From assembly GCF_001439665.1 (NCBI RefSeq), contig NZ_LMAK01000004.1, positions 62,001 through 126,000 on the forward strand: a stretch of 64,000 nt of DNA. Direction: 5' to 3'. Under the pieces are notes generated by a model, which had not been told where the DNA came from, ran no database searches, and was given only the letters and a program-made list of their open reading frames with translations. The stretch comes from Formosa algae. Its GTDB lineage: Bacteria; Bacteroidota; Bacteroidia; Flavobacteriales; Flavobacteriaceae. Position numbers and translations under genes: made by a program. Below, in pieces: positions 17,520-26,037 of the stretch (positions are counted from its first letter, which is position 1; every line of letters begins with the position of its first letter).

Positions 17520-20309
17520 CTAGAAGTTTAAGATATAGTTAACTAGACTGCTATCTTGTTCTAAGCCTAGTTTTTTTCGTAATCTGTAACGTTTGGTCTC
17601 TACACTCCTTAAAGAAATGTTAAGCAATGGTGCCATTTCTTTAGAAGATAAATTGAGTCTTAAATAGGCACAAAAGCGTAAGTCGTTTGGAGTTAAATCG
17701 GGATGTACTTTTTTAATCTTTTCTAAGAAATCTTTATCGGCGTTATTGAAGGCTTGTTCGAAAAATGACCAATCTTTAGAGTCGTTTAAATTGTCGTTAA
17801 TGAGTTTAATTGATTTAGATTCTTCTACCAACTTATTTTTCTTAAGCTCTTTTTTTAATTCTTTTTTAATGCCATTAAGGACTTCATTTTTTTTAATTAA
17901 ACTCATTGTAGAAATGGCGAGCTCTCTATTTTTACTTTCAATTTTCTGGTTTAATTTTTCGTTTTTCATACTTGTAATTAAACGTTCATTTTCAAGTTCT
18001 TTATGTTCATGTAAACGTTTAAAGTATTTTTTATAACTTTTATGAATGCAGTAAGCCAATAAGAAGACTAAAATAATATAACAACCAATAGCAAAGTTAG
18101 ATAGAAACCACGGACGTTTAATGGTGAAATTATAATGTAAAGTGTTTTGAGACGGTGTATTTCCAACCTTAGCTCTTAATTGTAAGTTATAGTCTCCAAA
18201 GGCTAAATTATCGAATGTTAATGTTGTTTTAGACGACCATTCGCTCCATGTGTTGGATCTGCCTTCTAGTTTGTATTGGTATTGTACTTTATTGTAGGAG
18301 CTAAAATTTGGGACACTATATTTAAAGCTGATAGAATTATTAACATAATCGAAGTTTCCATCCTCTTTTAAATCTACAGCGATATCGGTGTTATCTAAAG
18401 GAAGTAAGGTAATTGCATTTAAACGAATGAGATGTTTGTGTTCGTTGTTTATTTTAGATAGATCTAGAGATAAATATCCATCTGTAATTCCAATAAGATA
18501 GTTTTGTTCTGTAGTATGTGCAATATTTTCATAACCAATTTGACCTTTTCTAAGGTAATATGGAATTGCTATTTGGTTTATTTTTAAGGTGTTTGTAAGA
18601 TGATTTATATCTACATAACTCATGTTATCTTTAGAAAAACCCCATAGTTTTTCAGTATCATCGACCACTAATTTTCCTGAAATGTATTCAGATTGTGTCA
18701 CTATGGGACTAAGTTCAAGATTCTTTTTAAACGAATTTGTGATGCTATTATAGCCAAAAACACCTGCTTTATCTGCATATAAAATTTTATTTTTAAAACG
18801 GATTAAACTCGAGTTTTTATCTGTTTGTAAAGTCGTATCTAAAACTACAGCTGTGGTTTCTGTAAAATCTGTGTCTATTGAAAGTTTGAAGATGCCTTTG
18901 TAGCCATGGCTTACCCAAATGGTGTGATTGTCTTGACATTCAAAAAACCGTGCAGAATTATCGAAACCTTCAATTTTATTTCTAAAATGCCATTGATCTC
19001 CTTGTTTTTCTAAGACGTTTAAACCATTGTAATTACCTTCTAAGAGTAGGTTTTTACTATGTACTATGGCTTTAAATCCCCAAGTGCCTGGTGTGTTAGA
19101 TACAAGAATAGCTTGGGCTTTATTAATTACAAAAGTTCCTATATGGTGCCCGCAAAATAAGGTATTATCATGTGTAAATAAATTCCAAACTTGACCAGAA
19201 GTCCCCGTTATAAATTTGAAGGACTCTGCACTTTTATTCTTTTTATAAAATAACCCTTGATTTGTTCCCAGATATAAATAATCTTGATACACTAATGCGG
19301 TGTATACAGTTCCTATGCGACCTTCGTCGTCATTAAAAACCCGAATTGGAGATTTTATATTTATGCAATTAATCCCAATATCTAAACCTGCCCAAATGTT
19401 ATGATCTGCATCTTCAAATAGGTTGAGAACGGTATTGTTTGCAAGGCCGTTGTTTCTGTTAATGTTATATTGAATTTCACCCTCTGGAGACACGTATATT
19501 AATCCGTTTTTTATAGTCCCTATAACAAAACTTTTATCGCGTAGTTGTAAGCTACTAAGCACGTGCATAGTTTTTAAGGTGTCGTTTGCTGGAACATCCC
19601 AAGTGTTTAATTCGTTATGGTGTAAAGTGAAGAACCCTAAAGCTCGGGTTTGTATAAGTAAGCCATTTTTAGAGGCGAATAGGTTTATAATTTTATCTGC
19701 TCCAAGTGTCTTTTGGGATAAGATTAATTGAGGTGCTCCCGCTTCAATTTTATATAAACCTTCGTTGTCTACATGGTAATAAATAACATCATCGACATTA
19801 AAAACTCTTGAAATCCCATGTTCCGAATTTATAATTGAGGTGTCCTGAGTTTTTGGATTGTAAAAATAGATGCGTTCAAACGTCTGAAAAAGGATCCAAT
19901 CATCGTAAGTTATAATATTCCAAACGTGTTCGTCTTCAATCATTGGTGCATTAAAAGTAGATGTTAGGGTTTGATATTCTAGAGTTCCAAATGCATTTTT
20001 CTCCCAAAACCCGAACTCCATATAACAGCCTGTATATATTCTGTTTTCAATTGCTTTAACCGCTCTAAGTACGGTATTATTAGGCGAAGGATAGAGTGTC
20101 CATTCAGCACCATTAAATTCTAAAAGCCCTTCGTTGTTAGCTGCATATATAAATTTGTTAGGCGCTTGCGAAAGCATCCAATTTTGATTTTCAGCATTAT
20201 AAACTGTTGGAGTAAAGTTTAATATTGGCGGTAATTCTTGTGCCAATACGTATATATGCGAGCTTAAATATAGAATGTAAAGTATAGCGATGGTAAAAAA
20301 ACGCTTCAT
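17520..20309 (-). CDS. Membrane-bound propeller/LuxR-type PUL regulator (PUL 1)
   Basis: A 929-residue one-piece transcription regulator. It has a Sec signal (cleaved near VLAQE), a periplasmic beta-propeller built of repeats of the two-component-regulator propeller type (about 30-640; for example WAGLDIGINCI), a Y_Y_Y-like Ig domain (about 650-730, YQYKLEGRSNTWSEWS), one transmembrane helix (about 733-757), a coiled coil (about 760-845) and a LuxR/GerE-type helix-turn-helix at the end (about 870-929, LSSKEMAPLLNISLRSVETK). There is no histidine kinase or receiver domain, so it is not a classical hybrid two-component sensor. It presumably senses an oligosaccharide in the periplasm and activates susC directly downstream on the same strand. 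A close paralogue drives PUL 2. Confidence 0.93.
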   Translation of the reverse strand: MKRFFTIAILYILYLSSHIYVLAQELPPILNFTPTVYNAENQNWMLSQAPNKFIYAANNEGLLEFNGAEWTLYPSPNNTVLRAVKAIENRIYTGCYMEFGFWEKNAFGTLEYQTLTSTFNAPMIEDEHVWNIITYDDWILFQTFERIYFYNPKTQDTSIINSEHGISRVFNVDDVIYYHVDNEGLYKIEAGAPQLILSQKTLGADKIINLFASKNGLLIQTRALGFFTLHHNELNTWDVPANDTLKTMHVLSSLQLRDKSFVIGTIKNGLIYVSPEGEIQYNINRNNGLANNTVLNLFEDADHNIWAGLDIGINCINIKSPIRVFNDDEGRIGTVYTALVYQDYLYLGTNQGLFYKKNKSAESFKFITGTSGQVWNLFTHDNTLFCGHHIGTFVINKAQAILVSNTPGTWGFKAIVHSKNLLLEGNYNGLNVLEKQGDQWHFRNKIEGFDNSARFFECQDNHTIWVSHGYKGIFKLSIDTDFTETTAVVLDTTLQTDKNSSLIRFKNKILYADKAGVFGYNSITNSFKKNLELSPIVTQSEYISGKLVVDDTEKLWGFSKDNMSYVDINHLTNTLKINQIAIPYYLRKGQIGYENIAHTTEQNYLIGITDGYLSLDLSKINNEHKHLIRLNAITLLPLDNTDIAVDLKEDGNFDYVNNSISFKYSVPNFSSYNKVQYQYKLEGRSNTWSEWSSKTTLTFDNLAFGDYNLQLRAKVGNTPSQNTLHYNFTIKRPWFLSNFAIGCYIILVFLLAYCIHKSYKKYFKRLHEHKELENERLITSMKNEKLNQKIESKNRELAISTMSLIKKNEVLNGIKKELKKELKKNKLVEESKSIKLINDNLNDSKDWSFFEQAFNNADKDFLEKIKKVHPDLTPNDLRFCAYLRLNLSSKEMAPLLNISLRSVETKRYRLRKKLGLEQDSSLVNYILNF

Positions 20310-20530
20310 GGTTTGTATGCTGAATGTTGAATAAAAAACACCTAAAATAGTCTGTAATAGACAAATAAAATACTTTTAGACTAATTCGCCTAACGCGAAA
20401 TGTGTAGGTAGGAGAGAAGTGGATTTAAATCGGTATAAACTGTTGTTATCCTCAGATTATCAATGCGATAGTCTATGTTATTATATTATTATCATTATGG
20501 TTCTGAAGCGTAAAGAAGATGTAAAGGAGC

Positions 20531-20568
20531 AAAAAAAACCTCTGCACATGTGGACACATGAGCAGAGG
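20531..20568 (-). terminator. Intrinsic terminator behind the AarF/ABC1 gene
   Basis: On the minus strand a GC-rich stem (CCTCTGC and CATGTG arms, one mismatch; 20539-20552 with 20555-20568) is followed directly by eight T. It ends the minus-strand TetR-like and AarF/ABC1 transcript, 23 bases after the stop. Confidence 0.85.
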
Positions 20569-20590
20569 CAAATATAATTTTAATGGGCGT

Positions 20591-21895
20591 TTATTCCCAA
20601 GTTTTAATATTAATATGTTTTGCTTTTAAATCAAACATTAAATTGTAAAGTCCGAAGAATGTACGGTTCATGTAAATAAAATGTTTAGACCCTCGGTTGG
20701 CATTTAATTTTTTGAGTTGTGTGTTTTTTGAATATTTTTCACCTAAATCTGCAATTTTACCAAAGAATTCTGCGTTAGAAAAATCGAAAACAGTTTCGTG
20801 TAAAGGCTGCGTAAATAAAGTAAGCATTTCATGAAACATGGCTGTAAAGAAAGTAACCTCTTCTTCGCTATCGTCTGTTCTTAAAATTTCAAGTTCGTAT
20901 AATTTTGCTTGAAACAATTCAGGGTTATTCATGTTGTCTTTTAAGGCCAACTCAAAATACGGAATATAAAAATCGTTTGGAATTTGTTTCATACACCCAA
21001 AATCTAAAGCAATAAGGTCACCTTCTTTAGAGACTAAAAAATTTCCAGGATGCGGATCTGCATGCACTTTTCTTAAAATGTGTATCTGGTACATATAAAA
21101 GTCCCAAAGCGCTTGTCCGATTTGATTAGAAAGCTCTTGATTGGTATTGTATGCCGTAAATTCAGACAAGTGCTCACCATGCATATAATCCATAGTAATG
21201 ATACGCTCTGAAGACCATTCTGGATAATATTCCGGAAATTTTAAATGTGGTATGTGTGAACAAGCTTCAGAAACCTCTTGACTTTGCTGGACTTCTAAAA
21301 TATAGTCGGTTTCTTCAATAAGTTTATTTTCAACCTCTTTAAAATATTTATCAGAGCCTTCACCTTTAATATTGAACATACTCATAGCAATGGGTTTCAC
21401 CATGGCTAAGTCTGATGTAATACTATCTGCAACTCCTGGATATTGAATTTTTACGGCCAACTTCTTGCCGTCTTTTTCTGCAATATGTACCTGCCCAATA
21501 CTGGCGGCATTTACAGAATTGGCATCAAAACTATCAAACATGTCTTCTGGCAGTTTACCAAAATATTTTTTGAATGTTTTTAAAACTAAAGGCGGTGATA
21601 ATGGCGGAACAGAAAACTGCGCTAACGAAAACTTCTCGACATAAGCCTGTGGCATAATGCTTTTTTCCATACTTAACATCTGCGCGACTTTAAGCGCACT
21701 TCCTTTAAGCTGTTTTAGTCCGTCGTAAATGTCTGCAGCATTATTTTCGTTGAGTTTGTCTTTAGCTTCAAGCTCTGTTTTGGTGATTTTATCGCCGTAA
21801 TATTTTATATAATTTACTCCAATTTTAGCTCCTGTAGATACGAGTTTCGAGGCCCTTTCTATTTTAGAGGTTGGAATTTTATGTATTGCTTTCAT
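20591..21895 (-). CDS. AarF/ABC1/UbiB-family atypical kinase
   Basis: A 434-residue cytoplasmic or membrane-associated protein of the ABC1 (UbiB/ADCK) family. Visible family motifs: the KxGQ-region equivalent LKQLKGSALKVAQMLSME (about 60-77; written KGSALK..Q rather than KxGQ), the alanine-rich nucleotide loop replacement NAASIGQVHIAE (about 128-139), the lysine in LAVKIQYPGVA, the catalytic-loop HADPHPGNFLV (about 278) and the metal-binding LDFGCMKQ (about 295). UbiB relatives support isoprenoid quinone synthesis; flavobacteria make menaquinone, and the real role in this group is unknown. It lies 9 bases behind the TetR-like gene and is likely co-transcribed with it. No C-terminal membrane helices are obvious, unlike E. 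coli UbiB. Confidence 0.88.
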   Translation of the reverse strand: MKAIHKIPTSKIERASKLVSTGAKIGVNYIKYYGDKITKTELEAKDKLNENNAADIYDGLKQLKGSALKVAQMLSMEKSIMPQAYVEKFSLAQFSVPPLSPPLVLKTFKKYFGKLPEDMFDSFDANSVNAASIGQVHIAEKDGKKLAVKIQYPGVADSITSDLAMVKPIAMSMFNIKGEGSDKYFKEVENKLIEETDYILEVQQSQEVSEACSHIPHLKFPEYYPEWSSERIITMDYMHGEHLSEFTAYNTNQELSNQIGQALWDFYMYQIHILRKVHADPHPGNFLVSKEGDLIALDFGCMKQIPNDFYIPYFELALKDNMNNPELFQAKLYELEILRTDDSEEEVTFFTAMFHEMLTLFTQPLHETVFDFSNAEFFGKIADLGEKYSKNTQLKKLNANRGSKHFIYMNRTFFGLYNLMFDLKAKHINIKTWE

Positions 21896-21904
21896 ACGCT
21901 TCTT

Positions 21905-22561
21905 CTATTGCATTTGCATTTTTTCTTTAAATAGAAATTTCCCTAAATCAAATAAACTTTTAAGAGGTGCTACATCTAAAAATTCAAAGCTAGTATTAAT
22001 GGATTTTTCTATAAATATATCTGTTTTCTCAAAACCTTTGGAGTCGTCTTCCATCCAAAACTTCATAGTTACTAACAGTTGGATCCAAGCACTTTCTTGT
22101 AATCCTTTTTCTTGAAACTTGTCTATATTTTGTTGTTTTGTTTCTAAAAGCTCGATATTTAGAGTTGAAATGTAATGGATAAACTCTTGACGTAATTTTA
22201 CTAAGCATTTTAGGTTTTTTAATTTGTTTTGGTGCTGATTTAAAGCGAACATAACATAACTTCTATTTGCTGTTAAGTTCTCAAAAAAGGTAAAATAAAA
22301 GCTTAATAATTTACTTCGCGAGTCGAAAGTCTCATAACTTTCACTGGCGTGAAGTACCGTTAATGTATTTTGAAAAAAGGCTTTAAAGATGTGAGCTTCT
22401 AAGGCCTGAAATGATGCGAAAAACTCGTAAAATTTTTGTTCATCAAAGTTATTGACTTTGGCGAATGCATATACTGTTTTTGGTTGCTGACTATGTTCTA
22501 AAACATAATCCATATAAAAGTCTATGAGTTGATCTTCTGTAAGAATTTTCTTTTTTGCCAT
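21905..22561 (-). CDS. TetR-like protein with weak N-terminal HTH
   Basis: A 218-residue, mostly helical protein. The first 60 residues look like a TetR-type DNA-binding region (LIDFYMDYVLEHSQQPKTVYAFAKVNNFDEQKFYEFFASF), and the rest resembles TetR C-terminal ligand domains found beside ABC1 kinases in Bacteroidota. The HTH is atypical, so DNA binding is uncertain. It precedes the AarF/ABC1 gene by 9 bases on the same strand, suggesting a two-gene operon in which this protein regulates or partners the kinase. No signal peptide or membrane helix. I do not know a characterised member. Confidence 0.65.
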   Translation of the reverse strand: MAKKKILTEDQLIDFYMDYVLEHSQQPKTVYAFAKVNNFDEQKFYEFFASFQALEAHIFKAFFQNTLTVLHASESYETFDSRSKLLSFYFTFFENLTANRSYVMFALNQHQNKLKNLKCLVKLRQEFIHYISTLNIELLETKQQNIDKFQEKGLQESAWIQLLVTMKFWMEDDSKGFEKTDIFIEKSINTSFEFLDVAPLKSLFDLGKFLFKEKMQMQ

Positions 22562-22911
22562 GTTGAAATGCTGTGTTTTAAACGTGATGTTTTTATAAAT
22601 TTACAACGTAATTCTTTAGAAAGTGAATAGTTAGGTGTGTTTTATAACGATTTTAACGCTTTTAAATTAAGCGGTTAACTTTAGCTTTAGCTTTTTTTGA
22701 ATTAGTTAGACAAAAGCATAGACAATCAAGCGTTTAACAGGTGTTTAAGAAGCCGTTTTTTCGTGATATAGGTTGAAAAAATGAGAAATATAGGTTGTAA
22801 TCTTTCCTACAAAACGTGTGAATGTACGTTCGAAAAGGTTAGACAAAAAAAACCGTCTATATTCTTATATAGACGGTTTTTTTACTCTGTAAGAGTGGTA
22901 TGTAATTGTAT
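22562..22911. other. Intergenic region upstream of the TetR-like gene
   Basis: About 350 bases that must contain the promoter of the TetR-like/AarF unit, plus the terminator (22849-22880) of the hibernation-factor operon. A short plus-strand open frame at 22781-22987 runs through that terminator and antisense into the small membrane-peptide gene and is not believed. No clear TAnnTTTG element was found on the minus strand. Confidence 0.4.
22849..22880. terminator. Terminator of the VOC-HPF-small peptide operon
   Basis: Perfect 14-bp stem AAAACCGTCTATAT (22849-22862) with its complement (22867-22880), loop TCTT, flanked by A-runs and T-runs so that it can act in both directions. It lies 31 bases behind the stop codon of the 50-residue membrane peptide gene. 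Confidence 0.9.
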
Positions 22912-23064
22912 TTATTCAGCAAGTTCTGCTTGCTGTGGTTCTTTGGATTTTTTTCCGAATAACGTGTATGCTAAATACCCCAATTGAAGGGCTGCAAACA
23001 CAAATTTTAATTTTTTACTCTTCATCATAGCTGAAGCGGCTCCTAATAAAACTGTTGGTTTCAT
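22912..23064 (-). CDS. Small membrane peptide (50 residues)
   Basis: An open frame of 50 codons, beginning MKPTVLLGAASAMMKSKKLK and ending KKSKEPQQAELAE. It has one or two short hydrophobic segments, of which FVFAALQLGYLAYTLF (about 21-36) could be a membrane helix flanked by lysines, and a charged C-terminal tail. It starts 21 bases behind the ribosome hibernation factor on the same strand and is followed by a strong terminator, which together with its codon use supports a real gene. I do not know its function. It would be missed by annotation pipelines with a 60-residue cut-off. Confidence 0.7.
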   Translation of the reverse strand: MKPTVLLGAASAMMKSKKLKFVFAALQLGYLAYTLFGKKSKEPQQAELAE

Positions 23065-23085
23065 AATAATTAGATTTTAGTGTTA

Positions 23086-23388
23086 TTAATACGTTTTCAT
23101 TTTTTCTTTGCGTTTCCGCAATTGTCGTTCTAAATCGCTTACAGATTCTAATACCGAGTCTGTGAAATTATCGTGACTAGCTTCGGCAAACAATCGTGGT
23201 CCTGGTAAACTTAATCTGATGTTACAGATTTTACCAGTCTCGTCTGAAGTTGTATTTTCTGTTTTAAAAAATACATCTGCCCGAATAACCATGTCATATT
23301 TCGTTCCTAGTTTCTCTAATTTATCTGTCGTCATTTGTTCTAAAGCATCACTAGTAGCGACATCGTGATATTCAAATATAATTTGCAT
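23086..23388 (-). CDS. hpf: Ribosome hibernation promoting factor, short form (HPF/RaiA/YfiA)
   Basis: A 100-residue protein matching the single-domain S30AE family: beta-alpha-beta-beta-beta-alpha order, with the N-terminal IIFEYHDVATSDALEQMTTDKLEKL helix pairing and the central VFFKTENTT, ICNIRLSLPGPRLFAEAS strands. The end is lysine/arginine-rich (ERQLRKRKEKMK), as expected for binding 16S rRNA in the decoding channel. It lacks the C-terminal dimerisation domain of long HPF, so it resembles the short HPF or YfiA form. It follows the VOC gene by 23 bases and precedes the small membrane peptide by 21 bases. Confidence 0.88.
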   Translation of the reverse strand: MQIIFEYHDVATSDALEQMTTDKLEKLGTKYDMVIRADVFFKTENTTSDETGKICNIRLSLPGPRLFAEASHDNFTDSVLESVSDLERQLRKRKEKMKTY

Positions 23389-23411
23389 AATGTTGTTTGT
23401 TTTTTAAAGGT

Positions 23412-23810
23412 TTACTCGTTACAGTTAACCATCCAATTAATTCCATATTCATCTGTGCATCGGCCATAATATCCCCATTCGCGCTCTCTAAAATCGTGGT
23501 GTACTTGTCCATTTTCAGACAAAGTTTCAAATACACTTTCTGCTTCGTCTTTAGTGTTTAAGTCTACACTCATGTGTATTTGATTTCCATGATTTATTGG
23601 AGTGTCTGGAGATGCATCGTAAGCCATAACATGTATGCCTTTACCTTTAAGTTCTGCATGTTGCAGTTTGTCTAGATAGGTTAATGGGACATCTATTTTA
23701 CTATCTTTATATGTTTGTTTGTTTATAATTTTTGCGTTAAATACATCACTATAAAAGTTAAGTGCTTGTAAACAATTGCCTTTAAAAGCAAGATAAGCTT
23801 GTACATTCAT
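23412..23810 (-). CDS. VOC-fold protein (PhnB/glyoxalase-like)
   Basis: A 132-residue vicinal-oxygen-chelate domain protein: MNVQAYLAFKGNCLQALNFY is the first beta-alpha unit typical of PhnB-like proteins (3-demethylubiquinone methyltransferase-like family), and the C-terminal WGYYGRCTDEYGINWMVNC is the closing unit. Family members bind divalent metal through a His/Glu set and act as isomerases, dioxygenases or antibiotic-binding proteins; PhnB-like members often have no known reaction. Cytoplasmic. First gene of a likely operon with hpf. A tandem direct repeat lies about 90-125 bases upstream. Confidence 0.8.
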   Translation of the reverse strand: MNVQAYLAFKGNCLQALNFYSDVFNAKIINKQTYKDSKIDVPLTYLDKLQHAELKGKGIHVMAYDASPDTPINHGNQIHMSVDLNTKDEAESVFETLSENGQVHHDFREREWGYYGRCTDEYGINWMVNCNE

Positions 23811-23898
23811 AATATTTGTTTTTTTTGGTTCTGATACTAAGATACTAGCTTTATAAGTGCTGTTTTGACTGTAAGACTTTCATTTTTAGCTCAAATAG

Positions 23899-23933
23899 CT
23901 AGCGTTTATAATTACGACCTAGCGTTTATAATT
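23899..23933. repeat. Tandem 15-bp direct repeat, 20-bp period
   Basis: CTAGCGTTTATAATT occurs at 23899-23913 and again, identically, at 23919-23933. The 20-bp spacing places the copies on the same face of the helix about two turns apart. The pair lies directly behind the DUF1989 stop and upstream of the VOC-hpf operon, so it is well placed to bind a regulator of that operon. The AGCGTTTAT core resembles LytTR-type half-sites, which is an inference. Confidence 0.6.
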
Positions 23934-23940
23934 TTGGTTA

Positions 23941-24528
23941 TTAATGGTGGTGTTCTATGTTGTAATGAATGGGTTTAAATGAACCTGCATTACTGTCTTC
24001 TGCAGAGCATGCTGTTAAACAAATTAATAAATCCATTTCGGCACGAAATTTAATATAATCTCCAGCTTTAGAGGTTGGCGGACAAACTGTAATTTTGCCT
24101 TCGGTATTAAATTGGACATTCATAAATATATTAAAAGCCGTAGGTATTTGGTCTGTAGTAATGCCGTATGGTTTTAAGTTTTGGTATAAATTGTTTAAGC
24201 AACTTGGGTGTTCCCCTTTGTGATTATACATAATTGTAAATGTTTCCTGACTACAAGGCGCAAGTAAAAAATCATTTCGGCCATTAGTGTCTTCAATAAT
24301 TTTCATCATTTTATTAGAACGATTAGACCATAAATAATTTCCTGTGGTTAGTAATATGGAGGCTTCGAAGTCTAATGATTTACCAGAAGATAATTTTTCA
24401 TTATGATCCAAACTATTAAAAACGACCATATCGCTTACTTGTTGGCCCAAGGGATCTATAACAGTGAGAATGTCTCCTTTTTTAATAGTGAAAGCTTGTG
24501 CACTTTGTTCATTTATAATAGTATTCAT
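23941..24528 (-). CDS. DUF1989 (urea carboxylase-associated) family protein
   Basis: A 195-residue cytoplasmic protein of the DUF1989 family. Typical stretches are IKKGDILTVIDPLGQQVSDM near the start, FLLAPCSQETF in the middle, and CPPTSKAGDYIKFRAEMDLL toward the end; the cysteine in the CPP segment is the conserved one of this family. Members are found next to urea and guanidine metabolism genes (urea carboxylase-associated proteins). It follows the GntA-like gene by 11 bases, so they form a two-gene operon. A histidine-rich C-terminus (IEHHH) is a minor peculiarity. The chemical step is not known to me; a link with N-hydroxylated guanidine or arginine compounds is inferred from the partner. 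Confidence 0.8.
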   Translation of the reverse strand: MNTIINEQSAQAFTIKKGDILTVIDPLGQQVSDMVVFNSLDHNEKLSSGKSLDFEASILLTTGNYLWSNRSNKMMKIIEDTNGRNDFLLAPCSQETFTIMYNHKGEHPSCLNNLYQNLKPYGITTDQIPTAFNIFMNVQFNTEGKITVCPPTSKAGDYIKFRAEMDLLICLTACSAEDSNAGSFKPIHYNIEHHH

Positions 24529-24539
24529 AAGTATTGGAA

Positions 24540-25217
24540 TTAGTTGTTTTTATGAAAAGGGCATGTCCATGAGGCGTCTACTTGTCTGCCGCTATATTGT
24601 TTTGTTTCCGAGTCTTTTCCAAAGTCTTTTAAAACAGGATTTATATGGCCTTGTAATTTACGGTCTCGTTTTCTAATCCGTTTTTTTACTTTTTTATACG
24701 TGCCCATATCTCTTAATTTTTCAAATTGCCAATGTAAATTAAAGACTATAGTAGGGTAAGGACTTTGTCTGGCTAATCGAGAACTGTTAGGGTGTAAACC
24801 AACGATGTAAAATGCTTTACCTTTTAAACTAAAGCTGAAATTTGAATCTTCTGGATTGTCACTTACAGAATCGTCCCATTCACAATCATCTAAATTGTAT
24901 AATTTCTGAAGTGTTTTCCATAAGGCTGTTTCAAATTCAATTTCCGAGTCAAATTGTTGATAAGGAAACACAGCCATAAAAGATTGGAATGTATTAGTAT
25001 GAAAGTCGTATTGATTTATAAATGAGTCCAAATCATTTAAAATGTTTTTGATAGATTCATCTTCGCTCATCGACTTATAAGTATGTAAATGGTAATCGTT
25101 CATCATAAATACTGATTTTGCCATGACACATGGGTGTTTTTTCTTCAGTATAAAATTTCTGTATGCTTTATCTATAGCTGTGTCTGTAATTTCAGCTGAT
25201 TCTTTTAAGGTGTCCAT
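24540..25217 (-). CDS. YqcI/YcgG-family protein, GntA-like heme-dependent hydroxylase
   Basis: A 225-residue cytoplasmic protein of the YqcI/YcgG family, the family that includes GntA, the heme enzyme that hydroxylates an arginine-derived guanidine nitrogen in guanitoxin biosynthesis. Family landmarks: HPCVMAKSVFMMNDYHLHTY near residue 28, DCEWDDSVSDNP, FYIVGLHPNSSRLARQSPYP and the ending WTCPF. The histidines in these stretches are candidates for the heme ligand; I cannot say which. It forms an operon with DUF1989. Nothing else of a toxin pathway is near, so the product is more likely a small N-hydroxy or nitric-oxide-related compound; this is inference. Confidence 0.8.
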   Translation of the reverse strand: MDTLKESAEITDTAIDKAYRNFILKKKHPCVMAKSVFMMNDYHLHTYKSMSEDESIKNILNDLDSFINQYDFHTNTFQSFMAVFPYQQFDSEIEFETALWKTLQKLYNLDDCEWDDSVSDNPEDSNFSFSLKGKAFYIVGLHPNSSRLARQSPYPTIVFNLHWQFEKLRDMGTYKKVKKRIRKRDRKLQGHINPVLKDFGKDSETKQYSGRQVDASWTCPFHKNN

Positions 25218-25430
25218 CTTAATAAAGTTTTAATGTATCAGTTTGTTTATTTTTTAAAAATTTGAAATTAAATGACTTTTGGTGGTTGTTTTTACTCTAT
25301 TCATATTTTGTTTACCTCATATACAGCATGTTAAGCGTGAGTGTTTTGGTGTGCGATAGCGTTCTAAATTTTTTTAATAGGATCAATCTATTTGCAGATG
25401 GAATTATAATTTTAAATCAAATTTAGAACT

Positions 25431-25949
25431 ATGACGCTACTAGAATCCTTTTGGTTAATTTTATCTGTAATTGGTATTTACACCATCATTATTATATTAA
25501 CACGAGTTTTTGGGTTACGAACATTTGCTAAAATGTCGAGTTTTGATTTCGCATCGACCATAGCAATGGGATCCGTATTAGCCTCTGTTATTTTGAATTC
25601 AAATTACTCATTGGTAAAAGGAGCTATTGCTTTAGCAACTATAATTGGTTTTCAAACGCTGTTCTCATTTTTAGTTAGAAAAAGTGGGTTTTTAAAAACA
25701 CTCTTTACAAATAAACCTCAGATTATTATGTGGAATGGTAAGATTTTACACCGTAAATTAAAAAGCTGTAATGTGAGTGAAGACGATCTTATCGCTAAAT
25801 TAAGAGAAGCCAATGTGCATGATTTTAGTGATGTAAAAGCGGTTATTTTCGAAAGCACAGGTGATGTTTCAGTTATTCATAATTCCGAACAAAAACCTGT
25901 TGAAACCCGAATGTTTCAGGATGTAAACACAAATGATTTATACGTTTAG
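25431..25949 (+). CDS. DUF421 (YetF-like) membrane protein
   Basis: A 172-residue protein with three predicted N-terminal transmembrane helices (about 8-25, 40-57, 62-80) and a soluble C-terminal domain (about 95-170) typical of DUF421/YetF: LRTFAKMSSFDFASTIAMGS and KPQIIMWNGKILHRKLKS are the family signatures. Function is not established; relatives have been connected to spore germination and membrane stress. It is divergent from the GntA-like operon and followed by the lipid phosphatase gene after 88 bases on the same strand, so it may or may not belong to that unit. Confidence 0.85.
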   Translation: MTLLESFWLILSVIGIYTIIIILTRVFGLRTFAKMSSFDFASTIAMGSVLASVILNSNYSLVKGAIALATIIGFQTLFSFLVRKSGFLKTLFTNKPQIIMWNGKILHRKLKSCNVSEDDLIAKLREANVHDFSDVKAVIFESTGDVSVIHNSEQKPVETRMFQDVNTNDLYV

Positions 25950-26037
25950 GTTATTAGGAAAACTTAAGGTTAAGACTAATTTATGTTTTGTTGGTTGTCT
26001 CTAGTTTAATATCTTTTATACATATTAAAAACATGAC

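Noticed and set aside
17520-20309. Classical hybrid two-component system (HTCS)
   Set aside because: No histidine kinase or receiver domain between the membrane helix and the HTH, and the HTH is LuxR-type, not AraC-type.
22781-22987. Plus-strand open frame of 68 codons
   Set aside because: It crosses a strong terminator and is antisense to the small membrane-peptide gene; no protein features.
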